In this document: positions 17,059-26,032 of the stretch, one piece after another | Layout: each line of letters opens with the position of its first letter | Position numbering within the stretch: the stretch's first letter is position 1 | NCBI GenBank assembly: GCA_963832715.1 | Contig: CAWHVB010000001.1 | Span: 248,001 to 312,000 of the forward strand | Length of the DNA stretch: 64,000 nt | DNA from: DATFVA01 sp963832715 | GTDB lineage: Bacteria > Bacteroidota > Ignavibacteria > Ignavibacteriales > Ignavibacteriaceae | Reading direction: 5' to 3' | The notes under the pieces: model-generated | The model's input: only the letters and a program-made list of their open reading frames with translations | The model's database searches: none | What the model was told of the DNA's origin: nothing | Position numbers and translations under genes: made by a program

Positions 17059-18480
17059 TTATTTTTTCGAGAAGATCTCAACTGAAGTAAATTCTCCTGA
17101 AACTATTCCGAAAGAATGATATAAATTTAGAAAATATTTCGTTTCAGTGAATTTCTCATAGACTGGTTTAACCGGATAATCGACAACAACATAATCCGGT
17201 TTGTACTCACTAATAATACCGGGATAATCTTTATTCTGTAAAATATTAATTATTTCAGGGTTTATAAGTCCTAACATATCGATTACATTCCCTTTTTCAT
17301 AATAAAAACCGAAGATTCCGATTTCATCAATCAGTACGCTCGATCCCTGGGCAGACTTATTAAGAATCGCGGCTGTTTCATAATAAGTATCAAATTTATT
17401 AAAACCGGGATGAATAAATGTTTTTACAGGTAAGATTAGTCCGGCACAAAAAATAATTAAAAATACAGGCAGTAAGGATTTCATATGGAAACGGACCATC
17501 AGGTATTCAATAAATACTGAAACCAGGAGACCGAAAGGAATCACGATGAAAGTATAGTACCACGGATATGCGGGTGGATTTAGAATAAATCCATAACAAA
17601 TGAAATATAAAACCGACCAGCCTAAAAGGACACTAAAGAATTTTGTCCTGAAAATTTCTTTTTTATACAGAACCAGGTAGACAAATGAGATGAGCATTAT
17701 TAAAAGCAGGACAAGCAGAACCGCGATTCCGCCCGGAGCAGCCGCGGCAAATCCTTTAATAAATAATAAACCGCTCCCCCAATAACCTGAACTTTGCTGA
17801 TGAGTTTTAATAAAGAAAGTGGTTGGTAAAAAGTCACCAAAGTAAATGCGGCTGAAGACAAACCAGGGAAGGAGTAAAATGAAAAAGATAATAACAGCTT
17901 TCGGATTTGGTAATTTTCTTTTCGATACCAGGTAGTGAATAATAATCACGAAAACGATAAGAACATTATCAAATCTGGCTAAAATGGAAAGTGCGCCGAA
18001 AGCCGCTGATAATTCAAGCCGGTCGATAGTATAAAAATAGACTGCCCCCATGAGCAGCATCAAAGCGAACTGAGTTTCCATCCCTGCAGAATTCCTTATA
18101 AAAGGATTAGCTGCAATCAGGAGTGCAAATAAATAACCGGAGGTTTTAAGGCCTGCCCGTTCCAATATTTTGTATGTAAAATAGATCAGGAGTAAGAAAG
18201 AAAAAAAACGGACAAGGTTTCCGATTAAAGGAATTTTATCATATCCCGATGCTCCGGATATATAATTTAAAGAAGCAATTAACAGAGTATACAAGGGAGA
18301 GGTGGTTGCATTAATCTTTTGCCCCTGGTTAAATACATATCCATTACCCTGGCTTATATTTTTTGCATAAGTATAAAAAATAAATTCGTCATCGGTTTTA
18401 AGGTTACTGTAAGAAAGAGAGACAACGATTGCCAGTAATGCAAGAAAGACAAAAAATATTGTAGAGTTCTTACTGGTCAT
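17059..18480 (-). CDS. Polytopic membrane glycosyltransferase-like protein (GT-C/ArnT-type)
   Basis: A 473-residue protein with about ten hydrophobic helices and a large hydrophilic C-terminus. The first extracytoplasmic loop holds KTDDEFIFYTYAKNIS, where the Asp-Asp/Glu pair matches the GT-C catalytic loop, and the segment NATTSPLYTLLIA follows. These features fit dolichyl/undecaprenyl-phosphate sugar-dependent transferases (PMT/ArnT superfamily). The acceptor is unknown; lipid A, a glycolipid or a protein are possible. It follows the beta-propeller gene by 38 bp in the same operon. Confidence 0.75.
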   Translation of the reverse strand: MTSKNSTIFFVFLALLAIVVSLSYSNLKTDDEFIFYTYAKNISQGNGYVFNQGQKINATTSPLYTLLIASLNYISGASGYDKIPLIGNLVRFFSFLLLIYFTYKILERAGLKTSGYLFALLIAANPFIRNSAGMETQFALMLLMGAVYFYTIDRLELSAAFGALSILARFDNVLIVFVIIIHYLVSKRKLPNPKAVIIFFILLLPWFVFSRIYFGDFLPTTFFIKTHQQSSGYWGSGLLFIKGFAAAAPGGIAVLLVLLLIMLISFVYLVLYKKEIFRTKFFSVLLGWSVLYFICYGFILNPPAYPWYYTFIVIPFGLLVSVFIEYLMVRFHMKSLLPVFLIIFCAGLILPVKTFIHPGFNKFDTYYETAAILNKSAQGSSVLIDEIGIFGFYYEKGNVIDMLGLINPEIINILQNKDYPGIISEYKPDYVVVDYPVKPVYEKFTETKYFLNLYHSFGIVSGEFTSVEIFSKK

Positions 18481-18518
18481 TCAGGATCTTAATTATTGAA
18501 GACAATATTAAATATATA

Positions 18519-19823
18519 CTATTCTTTGTTGTCATCTAAAGAATTGAGGTCAATCATCAGAATCCTGGGGTATTCAAGCTGTTCATCAGGAAAAATTCTG
18601 CCGGATTTGTCAAACCTTCCCCATTGACTGTTAGAAATAAAGTAGAATCGGTCTTTATCTATCACTCCAAGCGTGGGTTCATCAAACAACGGGTCATTTG
18701 ATTCCAGGATTTCATAATTCGCGATACTGGCTATATCCTTGCCAGGACTAAGGGCTAATACTCTCTGTGGATTTACACCGTTCTGAGTGGCAATAAGCTT
18801 ACCCTTATAAAAATACAAACCGTCAATTCCTAGCAGCGTTGTCGGCGTTTTATTCTCAAGAAGATGGACTGATTCATCCTCTGCATTTATCTTAAAAATT
18901 CCCTGCGAGTAATCAGAGGCATAAAGGAGGGAATCATCATCACTAAAGGCAATTCCCTGGAGGGATACAAAATATCCGGATGGAATGAATGTTTCCAGTC
19001 TGCTGCCGTCCTCAGACAGCCTGTAAATGGAATTGTCGCGCGAATCAGATACATATACGTCCCCTCGTGAATTAATAGTCAGATCGCCGAATAAATGGTC
19101 ACCGCCTGTATCGGGAGGATTATATATATGCAGAAGACTGCCGTCATCAAGATTGAACTTGTAGAGAAAGCTCTCACCTTTAAGGCTGTCTGTATATCCC
19201 TCCATAAAATTTATTGCTCCCCCTGCAGCCCACAGGATTCTGTTTTTTTCATCCGCCTTCATCCCGAAAATTCCCAGGAGACCAGCATCAGGTGAGCTAA
19301 ACTGCCTGCTCTTACCGGCACTATCATATTCTATTATTTTTCTTTTATGCACGCTGCTTATAAAAAACCTGCCGGTACTTTCATCGAACGCTAATCCTTC
19401 TGTCAGCAGGCCTTTTTCATTTAATGAAAAAGCGGTTGAACTATTGGTAACAGGGATAATATTTTGTTCAAATTTTTTCTGAACCGGGAGGAACAGATCA
19501 GAATTCCAGATTGACTTAAAGTCTGAATCCTGCAGCACCGGGAAATAAAGTTTCATATCTGCTACCCTCCCAAGACTCCTTACAGCATCAGCAGGTCTCC
19601 CGTCGAGGGCATAAGCTGCAGCAAGGTTATATATGATACCAGGATGATCCGGCCTCAGAATAACCACCTGTTCAAGTCCGCTGACCAGCGAATCATAATT
19701 CCCGCTTTCATAGTATTTCATCGTCTTTGCATAAAGTTTATTCGCCTTCGCGGTCTTCAATGCCTGCGCAGACGGATTTCCCGCAAACACGATGAGGAGC
19801 AGTAATGTGATTAAACCTTTCAT
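18519..19823 (-). CDS. Exported TPR and NHL/SMP-30-like beta-propeller protein
   Basis: The start is set at the ATG at 19823 (MKGLITLLLLIVFAGNPSAQ, a signal peptide), which overlaps the decarboxylase stop as ATGA; the longer frame adds 16 charged residues. The N-terminal part (about residues 25-110) has TPR-like helices (NYDSLVSGLEQVVILRPDHPGI). The rest reads as a six-bladed propeller with repeats such as RGDVYVSDSRDNSIYRLSEDG and DDSLLYASDYSQGIFKI, as in SMP-30/gluconolactonase and NHL families. No enzymatic residue set is obvious, so a sensory or binding role outside the cytoplasm is as likely as lactonase activity. Confidence 0.8.
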   Translation of the reverse strand: MKGLITLLLLIVFAGNPSAQALKTAKANKLYAKTMKYYESGNYDSLVSGLEQVVILRPDHPGIIYNLAAAYALDGRPADAVRSLGRVADMKLYFPVLQDSDFKSIWNSDLFLPVQKKFEQNIIPVTNSSTAFSLNEKGLLTEGLAFDESTGRFFISSVHKRKIIEYDSAGKSRQFSSPDAGLLGIFGMKADEKNRILWAAGGAINFMEGYTDSLKGESFLYKFNLDDGSLLHIYNPPDTGGDHLFGDLTINSRGDVYVSDSRDNSIYRLSEDGSRLETFIPSGYFVSLQGIAFSDDDSLLYASDYSQGIFKINAEDESVHLLENKTPTTLLGIDGLYFYKGKLIATQNGVNPQRVLALSPGKDIASIANYEILESNDPLFDEPTLGVIDKDRFYFISNSQWGRFDKSGRIFPDEQLEYPRILMIDLNSLDDNKE

Positions 19824-21286
19824 TCTTCTTTTCTCACTAGTTTTTCGGCTTCCCGCCTTATTAAGATCCATGCATCCTTTACATGCTTTTCTTCCGTTCT
19901 TAATCCTGAGATTGATACTCTTATAATATATTTATTGTCAATTTTCGTATGAGAAATAAAAAGTTTCCCGGATTCATTAATAACCTGAACAAGTCTGCTG
20001 TTTAGATCATTAAGTTCATCCTCACTATCTATTTCTGCCGGATGAAATCTGAAACAGACCACCCCGAAGTTAACCTGCGCCATTCTTTCGAATTTAGGGT
20101 GAACTTCGATCCATTCAGCAAATAATTTAGCAAGCCGCAGATGTTCGCGAAGAATTCGTATTATTCCATCTACTCCAAAATACCTGATAACGAACCACAA
20201 CTTCAAAGAACGGAACCGTCTGCCAAGCTGAATGCCGTAATCCATCAGGTTCTCCGCTTTCTCGTTTTCGTTTGTCTTTAAGTATTCGGGCACAAGGCTG
20301 AAAGCTCTCTTAAGGACTTCCGGCTTCCGTGTGTAAAACGCGCTTATATCTATAGGGGTAAACATCCATTTATGTGGATTAACAACTATCGAATCTGCAA
20401 GCTCAAAGCCATCCAGGATAAATTTCATCTCGGGAACAATAGCAGCGGTGCCGCCGTATGCCGCATCGACATGCAGCCATATATTTTCTTTTTTGCAGAT
20501 CTCTCCGATCACTCTGACAGGATCGATGCTTGTGGTAGACGTGGTTCCGACGGTCGCAACTACGCAAAAAGGCCGCCACCCGTTCTGCCTGTCTTCTGCA
20601 ATTGCCTTCTTCAATTCTTCAGGGCTCATCCTGAATTGTTTATCAACAGGAATCTTTCTGATCCCGTTAAGCCCAATACCCAGAGTAATTGCTGCTTTAT
20701 CGATTGACGAGTGAGCCTGTTCTGAGCAATATAACCTCAAAGGAGGCAGGTCGCTTCTGCCCGCCATTCCCCTGCCCCTGATATCAAGTCCCGGAACCTG
20801 TTCTCTTGCAGCGGCGATGCCATGCAGCGAACTTACAGAGGCTGTGTCATAAATTATTCCCCAGAATTCATCGGGTATACCGATCATCTTTTTCAGCCAA
20901 TCCAGGGTTACCCGTTCAAGCTCAGCTGACGAAGGGGATGTTCTCCAAAGCATACCATTTACATTGAAGGCCGCGCTAAGCAATTCAGCAAGTATGCCCG
21001 GTGAACTTGAAGTTGAATTGAAATAGGCCATAAAATCGGGATGGTTCCAGTGAGTTATTCCGGGCATAATAATTTTATCAATATCTGCAATGACATCATC
21101 CATCGACTCCGGGGATGACGGAGGAAGATCCGGAAGCTGTCTTTTAATATCGCCCGGGTTAATTGATGGGAGAACCGGAAGAGTTTCAAGATTTTGAAAG
21201 TACTCAGCAATCCAGTCAATCATTTTATAGCCGTACTTTCTAAATTCGTCGGGAGACATTTCCTGATTATTTTTATTTTCTGCCAT
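19820..21286 (-). CDS. Pyridoxal-phosphate group II decarboxylase (aromatic amino acid type)
   Basis: A 488-residue enzyme of the aromatic-L-amino-acid/tyrosine/tryptophan decarboxylase family. The cofactor Lys306 lies in VNPHKW, the PLP-ring-stacking His192 in SEQAHSSIDKA and the pyridine-nitrogen Asp274 in HVDAAYGG. The N-terminal MIDWIAEYFQNLE and PGITHWNHPDFMAYF are typical of this branch. It would convert aromatic amino acids to amines (tyramine, tryptamine or phenylethylamine) in the cytoplasm. A strong AGGAGATAG site precedes the ATG. It heads a four-gene operon, with translational coupling to the exported propeller protein. Substrate preference cannot be read from sequence. Confidence 0.92.
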   Translation of the reverse strand: MAENKNNQEMSPDEFRKYGYKMIDWIAEYFQNLETLPVLPSINPGDIKRQLPDLPPSSPESMDDVIADIDKIIMPGITHWNHPDFMAYFNSTSSSPGILAELLSAAFNVNGMLWRTSPSSAELERVTLDWLKKMIGIPDEFWGIIYDTASVSSLHGIAAAREQVPGLDIRGRGMAGRSDLPPLRLYCSEQAHSSIDKAAITLGIGLNGIRKIPVDKQFRMSPEELKKAIAEDRQNGWRPFCVVATVGTTSTTSIDPVRVIGEICKKENIWLHVDAAYGGTAAIVPEMKFILDGFELADSIVVNPHKWMFTPIDISAFYTRKPEVLKRAFSLVPEYLKTNENEKAENLMDYGIQLGRRFRSLKLWFVIRYFGVDGIIRILREHLRLAKLFAEWIEVHPKFERMAQVNFGVVCFRFHPAEIDSEDELNDLNSRLVQVINESGKLFISHTKIDNKYIIRVSISGLRTEEKHVKDAWILIRREAEKLVRKEE

Positions 21287-21370
21287 AGCTATCTCCTATT
21301 TCCATTTAATCTGCATACAAATTAATAAATTGTTTATTTATTTATCGGAAATAATGTTCTGATGGAAAAA

Positions 21371-22687
21371 TCAGTCTTCCGGCGGCATCTGAAGATGAGT
21401 TGTGGCCTGCAGACCTTTTGATACTTCAGGAATAATTCCCTTCTGAACATATACGGGCCTGATTAAATCTCTTAACGACGGAATTATTTTTGCAAATACA
21501 AAAGCGGCAATCAGAATTGCTATCCCGCTGAGAAGCAGGGTACCGGGTGTTCCGATATTACTTGCCAGACTTCCTGCCAGGAGGCTGCCGAATGGTGCAG
21601 ATCCCATAAACGCAGTAACATAAAGACTCATAACCCTTCCCCTTTTGTCGTCATCAACGATGGTCTGCAGAACCGTATTACAACTTGCCATCTGCACCAT
21701 CATCCCGAATCCTGTAAAGAGCATAAGAAAGATTGAGAGAGGAATACTCCTTGAAAAAGAAAATACCACCAGGCTGATGCCGAAAATTCCCGAAGCATAA
21801 TAGATCCATCTGCCGAGTCCTATAACTGATTTCCTGGAAGCAAGGTAAACTGCTCCCCCGATAGCCCCGATTCCCACGGCACCCATCAGGAAACCAAGCG
21901 TATTCGCATTCCCAAGCAGAACATCCTTTGCAATTACGGGCATCAGTATTGTATAAGGCATAGCGGCGAGACTTATTACAGCTATCATAAATAACAATGC
22001 ACGAATGGGCTTAAAATTATATGAGTATTTTATCCCCTCTTTCAGCTCACTCAGTATTTTCTTTTTCGAACGTGCTTTCTCTTTCTTTTGAATCTTCATC
22101 GCAAACAATGCGCCTAATACTGCAATATAGCTTACCGCATTAAGGAGAAAGCACATCCCCTCACCAACTGATGAAATAAGGAATCCCGCAGCAGTGGGTC
22201 CGATAAGTCTTGCGGAATTAAACATTGAAGAATTTAAGGCAATAGCATTGGGAAGGTCATTTTTATCTTCAACCATTTCTATCACAAAGCTTTGACGTGT
22301 GGGCATATCGAATGCATTTATGATGCCTGCAATTATACTTAGTATAATAATATGCCAGACGGTTACCTGGCGGCTAAGAGTAAGAAATGCCAGTATAAAG
22401 GCCTGGATCATTGCAAGGGTTTGTGTGGTTATAATTATTTTATGATTACTATATTTATCGGCATACACACCGGCAAAAGTAGCGAGCAGAAATGTTGGTA
22501 TCTGCGTTGCAAATCCCACAATTCCAAGAAGAAAAGCGGAATCGGTAAGTCTGTACACCAGCCACCCGAGAGCAATCTGCTGCATCCAGGTACCAATTAG
22601 TGATACTGCCTGTCCGCCGAAAAACAATCTGTAATTACGGTGGCGGAGTGCTCTGAGAATTAATTTTATTCCTTGTGACTGCGGCAA
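21371..22687 (-). CDS. MFS transporter, EntS-like (DUF894/MFS_3) branch
   Basis: A 438-residue major-facilitator protein with 12 hydrophobic helices. It starts at a TTG (MPQSQGIKLILRALRHRNYRLFF); the next Met is already in the first helix. Motifs include RNYRLFFGGQAVSLIGTWMQ and the loop 2-3 GVYADKYSNHK. This branch contains enterobactin exporter EntS and macrolide-type exporters. Its substrate is unknown. It is 84 bp upstream of the decarboxylase on the same strand, so it may be cotranscribed with that operon. Confidence 0.88.
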   Translation of the reverse strand: MPQSQGIKLILRALRHRNYRLFFGGQAVSLIGTWMQQIALGWLVYRLTDSAFLLGIVGFATQIPTFLLATFAGVYADKYSNHKIIITTQTLAMIQAFILAFLTLSRQVTVWHIIILSIIAGIINAFDMPTRQSFVIEMVEDKNDLPNAIALNSSMFNSARLIGPTAAGFLISSVGEGMCFLLNAVSYIAVLGALFAMKIQKKEKARSKKKILSELKEGIKYSYNFKPIRALLFMIAVISLAAMPYTILMPVIAKDVLLGNANTLGFLMGAVGIGAIGGAVYLASRKSVIGLGRWIYYASGIFGISLVVFSFSRSIPLSIFLMLFTGFGMMVQMASCNTVLQTIVDDDKRGRVMSLYVTAFMGSAPFGSLLAGSLASNIGTPGTLLLSGIAILIAAFVFAKIIPSLRDLIRPVYVQKGIIPEVSKGLQATTHLQMPPED

Positions 22688-22750
22688 TATATTCCGGATA
22701 ATTTATTATTGCTGGTAAAAATAAATAATTAAATACGATAAACAGACAGT

Positions 22751-23710
22751 CTACTTTATCCCGAAATGAATTATTTTATGCACAGCAAGCTTGATCAGGT
22801 TGCTTTTCCGCAGAATTCCAAGCATCGCTCCCGGATTAAAGAAGGGTCTGATACAGATATAATAATCGGCCCAGACCGGATTAAATTTATTTTTGAAATG
22901 ATACAACCCCTTATAGTTATATGCAAATTTCATCAGTCTGCCGGATACATTTATTACGTACTCTTTCGATAAAAATTTCGAACCGTAAATAGTAAACGGA
23001 ACAGCCCCGAGAGTCCAGTATTCACAATCTTCACTCTTTAGCTTTTTGAAAATCTCATAAATAAGAGCTTCCATTATACCATTCGGCGCTCTTCTCCTGC
23101 AGAGGATTGCCTCGGACTGAATATATTTATCGCTCTTATACGAAAGCAGTATCGCCCCGAGCCATAGTCCATCGAGCCTTCTGATTACAAACAGCCGGTT
23201 GCATTCTTCAAAATTAGTATTGAAGAGGTATTTTAACTGCGGTTCGGTTCCGTGCCTGCTGAATTTCCTGAATTGTTGAAGTTTAATTGCAGTTTCTTTT
23301 GAATAAATTATCTCTTCAACAGTACCGTTCTTCTTTCCTCTGTTGATCAGTTCCTTCACTGATTTTTTCTTAAAGTGGTTAAAATTCAGATCGAGGATTG
23401 CTTCTCTCCCCATCCTGATACCCTTATAGCCTCTTTCTTCGAGGTATCTGAAATTAGAATAATTACATCCTACGATGAAATAATTTTTAGCATGCCGGAG
23501 GATCAGATCTGAGACAACCGATTCAAAGTCAATATCGAAGGGAATCTTTACATGCGTCAGCCATTTAATATTTCTAAAAAGCTGGATCTGGAGATAGTCC
23601 ATTTCCTTTTTGTGCTGTCTGCAGAATGCTGATGGGATCGGGCCTTCAACAGGCGCCTCTGAAGTATGAATCTCTGCAGCTTCTTCGGTATCTGCCAATT
23701 CTGAATTCAA
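22751..23710 (-). CDS. Phosphatidylglycerol lysyltransferase-domain (DUF2156, MprF C-terminal-like) protein
   Basis: A 319-residue soluble protein without membrane helices, resembling the isolated C-terminal GNAT-like domain of MprF. Patterns include KNYFIVGCNYSNFRYLE, YKGIRMGREAILDL, the bNAT linker KKSVKELINRGKKNGT, and late CEYWTLGAVPF. MprF uses this domain to move lysine or alanine from charged tRNA to phosphatidylglycerol; without a flippase domain the product might be used differently. The annotated start is a TTG at 23710; an ATG at 23602 is an alternative with a very close AAGGA. Function is inferred from family only. Confidence 0.75.
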   Translation of the reverse strand: MNSELADTEEAAEIHTSEAPVEGPIPSAFCRQHKKEMDYLQIQLFRNIKWLTHVKIPFDIDFESVVSDLILRHAKNYFIVGCNYSNFRYLEERGYKGIRMGREAILDLNFNHFKKKSVKELINRGKKNGTVEEIIYSKETAIKLQQFRKFSRHGTEPQLKYLFNTNFEECNRLFVIRRLDGLWLGAILLSYKSDKYIQSEAILCRRRAPNGIMEALIYEIFKKLKSEDCEYWTLGAVPFTIYGSKFLSKEYVINVSGRLMKFAYNYKGLYHFKNKFNPVWADYYICIRPFFNPGAMLGILRKSNLIKLAVHKIIHFGIK

Positions 23711-23841
23711 ATCTTTTATTAATATTTTAGTTTATTACAATTTAATGAATATTAATAATATCAGGTTTCTCCACATCACTTACATGTTGCGGCTATTTTC
23801 TATAAGTTTCAGATAATAATCAAACATTAAAAGTGCATTAA

Positions 23842-24426
23842 ATGAAAGAACTAGTTGCCCTTCTTGCCGCGCTGATTATTTTTTCCGGATGCGGGAATGA
23901 TTTTGACCTGAAGAAAAATGTTGCCGGCAGGCAGGTTAATCTTCTCAACCAGGACAGTACTCAAGTTAATTACCCCGGTATAATTAAAGATAAAGTTGCA
24001 GTAATCGGATTTATTTATACCAACTGCCCTGATATTTGTCCATTGACCACACATAATATGCAGCTTGCCGAAGAAAAGTTAGGCAAAGACCAGCTGAATA
24101 AAGTAAGATTTCTGCTGATAACCTTCGACCCCGACAGAGATACCCCATCCATTCTTACAAAATATGCGTCCGTCAGGGAGATGAATATGAACGACTGGGA
24201 ACTGCTGACAGGTACCAGTAAGGATATAAATTCAATCCTTGATGAGTTCAATGTGAAGGCTATACACGATGATACAACCTATAACGATAAAGGCCAGCCA
24301 AATTATTTTATCATACATACAGATAGAATTTCACTGGTAGACGAAAACGGCGACCTCCGAAAAAACTATCACGGAAGTACTGCTAGTCCTGATGAACTAG
24401 CCAAAGACATCAAAAGTTTATTATAA
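23842..24426 (+). CDS. SCO1/SenC family copper chaperone lipoprotein
   Basis: A 194-residue protein with a lipoprotein signal peptide ending at a Cys in IFSGCGN, so it is probably membrane-anchored in the periplasm. The thioredoxin-fold copper site is intact: CX3C in YTNCPDICPLTT, and the distal His in FIIHTDRISLVDENG. SCO proteins deliver copper to the CuA centre of cytochrome oxidase or act as thiol-disulfide reductants. It is followed 15 bp later by a PCu(A)C-type chaperone, which is the usual partner. This suggests a CuA-containing oxidase, or NosZ, elsewhere in the genome. Confidence 0.93.
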   Translation: MKELVALLAALIIFSGCGNDFDLKKNVAGRQVNLLNQDSTQVNYPGIIKDKVAVIGFIYTNCPDICPLTTHNMQLAEEKLGKDQLNKVRFLLITFDPDRDTPSILTKYASVREMNMNDWELLTGTSKDINSILDEFNVKAIHDDTTYNDKGQPNYFIIHTDRISLVDENGDLRKNYHGSTASPDELAKDIKSLL

Positions 24427-24441
24427 ACAGAAGAGAGGTTT

Positions 24442-24849
24442 ATGAAATACTTAATATTGTTAATATTATTCTTTTTCCAGGGGGACGGAAAAATCACTAT
24501 TAAAGATCCCTGGATGCGGCCCGCTCCTAAGTCCTTTAATACGGCCTTTTACTTTACCGTTATCAATAACAGCAGCGAAGCCGATACCTTATATAAAGCC
24601 TCCTCAAGTATTTCTGAGGAAGTTCAAATACATGAGACTTATAAAAAGGGAGATCTGATGGGAATGAGACCCGTCAAGGAACTCATAATTGAACCTCAGG
24701 ATTCAATCGTTTTTAAACCGGGCGGCTACCACATAATGCTTATGAACCTGAACCAGGATGCAGTGATAAATCATAAACAGCAGGTTTCATTGTTCTTCAG
24801 GAATGCCGGCGAAGTGAAGGTGCAGGCGGAGATCGGAAGCGGCGGTTAG
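24442..24849 (+). CDS. PCu(A)C-type periplasmic copper chaperone
   Basis: A 135-residue protein with a short signal sequence and the PCu(A)C (DUF461) signature: DPWMRPAP near the start, then EVQIHETYKKGDLMGMRPV and GGYHIMLMNL, giving the His/Met ligand set that holds Cu(I). PCu(A)C inserts copper into CuA centres together with SCO. It lies directly after the SCO gene in a two-gene operon. Confidence 0.93.
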   Translation: MKYLILLILFFFQGDGKITIKDPWMRPAPKSFNTAFYFTVINNSSEADTLYKASSSISEEVQIHETYKKGDLMGMRPVKELIIEPQDSIVFKPGGYHIMLMNLNQDAVINHKQQVSLFFRNAGEVKVQAEIGSGG

Positions 24850-25345
24850 GTGAAGAGCCGCACTGAGAGACTAAGGGAACAAGAGTTTTAGGAATAAGAG
24901 ACCGGAAAAAGTAGAATAAAAAAGAGTGAAAACAGCTGCGCGATGTTTGCGTAGTTGGAGGGATCGTAGAGGGAGAATCGTATAAGCAGATCAGGGATTT
25001 GAAGGCAAACCTTGGAATCAATTGCATTTTTCTTCAGTTCGGAGCTCTGAGTGATCAGAATTCATATTTTTATGTTGAATATTTAATCAAAGTGCGATTG
25101 AATAATTCAACACTACTTTATTGTATTAACCACACATAAGCATAGATTTGGGATTCAGGCAGTTTTTAAGTTGTTGAATAAATAAGCAGCTCAACTGTTT
25201 AATAATTCCAACGTCTCAAATTTAAATTCCCCTAATACCTTATATAGTAATAGCTTATAGGCACCAACAACACTTGGATATAATCCCGGCACTTCCTTTG
25301 TACATTCTATTGCGCGATAAACTTCAAAATAGAGAGGAAAATATC
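24850..25345. other. 496-bp intergenic region ahead of the redox operon
   Basis: No coding frame is convincing in either strand. It is AT-rich after 25050 and carries a sigma-54-like element at 25286-25302 and a TATAAT at 25279-25284. The first part (24850-25030) is purine-rich and shows nothing recognisable. Confidence 0.5.
25286..25302 (+). promoter_or_regulatory. Candidate sigma-54 (-24/-12) promoter
   Basis: The sequence ccGGCACttcctttGTac has GG-N10-GT against the consensus GG-N10-GC, with GGCAC intact at -24. A start about 12 bp downstream would leave a leader of about 33 nt before the ATG at 25346. The operon encodes its own sigma-54 activator. The -12 mismatch keeps this tentative. 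Confidence 0.3.
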
Positions 25346-26020
25346 ATGGTCGCATTATTTGTAGTATTCACATTTCTTTTCTTTATCTTAATAGATTTTC
25401 TGGTATTAAGAGCACAGAAGAAAACCCATCCGGCCTTTGAGCCGAGCACATTCCTGGCTGAACGTCTTGTATTCGATCTCAACACCCTTTCAGTGCCGGG
25501 AGATATTTTTATATCGAAAGGACACACCTGGGTTAAAAAGAATGAATATGGATTGATTAAAGTAGGGGTTGATGACTTCATTGTAAAATCACTTGGCAGC
25601 TTTTCAGTTTCAAAAATTTCAGAACCCGGAACACAGGTAAAAAAAGGCGAGATAATTTTTGAAGGAGTGTCAAACGGCAATAATTTTAAGTTCAGATCAC
25701 CGGTTGACGGAGAAGTTAAATTTACGAACCCCAAAATACTCGGGAAGAAAATAAGTGATCCTTACGGAGATGACTGGAGCATACTGATGCTTGCACCCGA
25801 ATATGAAATAAGCAAATACCAGCTCTTTGCCGGCAATGAAGTTAAGAACTGGATGAAAAAAGAGTTCAAGCGGCTTCGGGAATTTCTTGGGGCTCATTCG
25901 GTAAGACCCGAACTCGCAGGCGTCACGATGCATGACGGCGGAAATGTTGTAGAAGGTGCACTATCATTGGTTACCGATGAAGGTGTTAAAGATTTCGAAA
26001 AAGAATTTTTATTAATGTAA
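25346..26020 (+). CDS. Membrane-anchored GcvH-like protein lacking the lipoyl lysine
   Basis: The start is set at the ATG at 25346, preceded by AGAGGAAA; an upstream TTG adds residues with no ribosome site. An N-terminal helix (about residues 1-20) anchors the protein. The body has the H-protein hammerhead pattern: GHTWVKKNEYGLIKVGVDDF, then SEPGTQVKKGEIIFEG and RSPVDGEVKFTN. In true GcvH a lysine seven residues before the SPV motif carries lipoate; here that position is Gly, so lipoylation is not expected. Related H-like proteins occur beside HybA/HybB-type genes in anaerobes. It starts the seven-gene operon. A structural or redox-partner role is inferred. Confidence 0.8.
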   Translation: MVALFVVFTFLFFILIDFLVLRAQKKTHPAFEPSTFLAERLVFDLNTLSVPGDIFISKGHTWVKKNEYGLIKVGVDDFIVKSLGSFSVSKISEPGTQVKKGEIIFEGVSNGNNFKFRSPVDGEVKFTNPKILGKKISDPYGDDWSILMLAPEYEISKYQLFAGNEVKNWMKKEFKRLREFLGAHSVRPELAGVTMHDGGNVVEGALSLVTDEGVKDFEKEFLLM

Positions 26021-26032
26021 GGGGAAATAAAA

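Noticed and set aside
25274..26020. Longer start (25274) of the first GcvH-like protein
   Set aside because: It needs a TTG with no ribosome site, while the ATG at 25346 has AGAGGAAA and begins a membrane helix.
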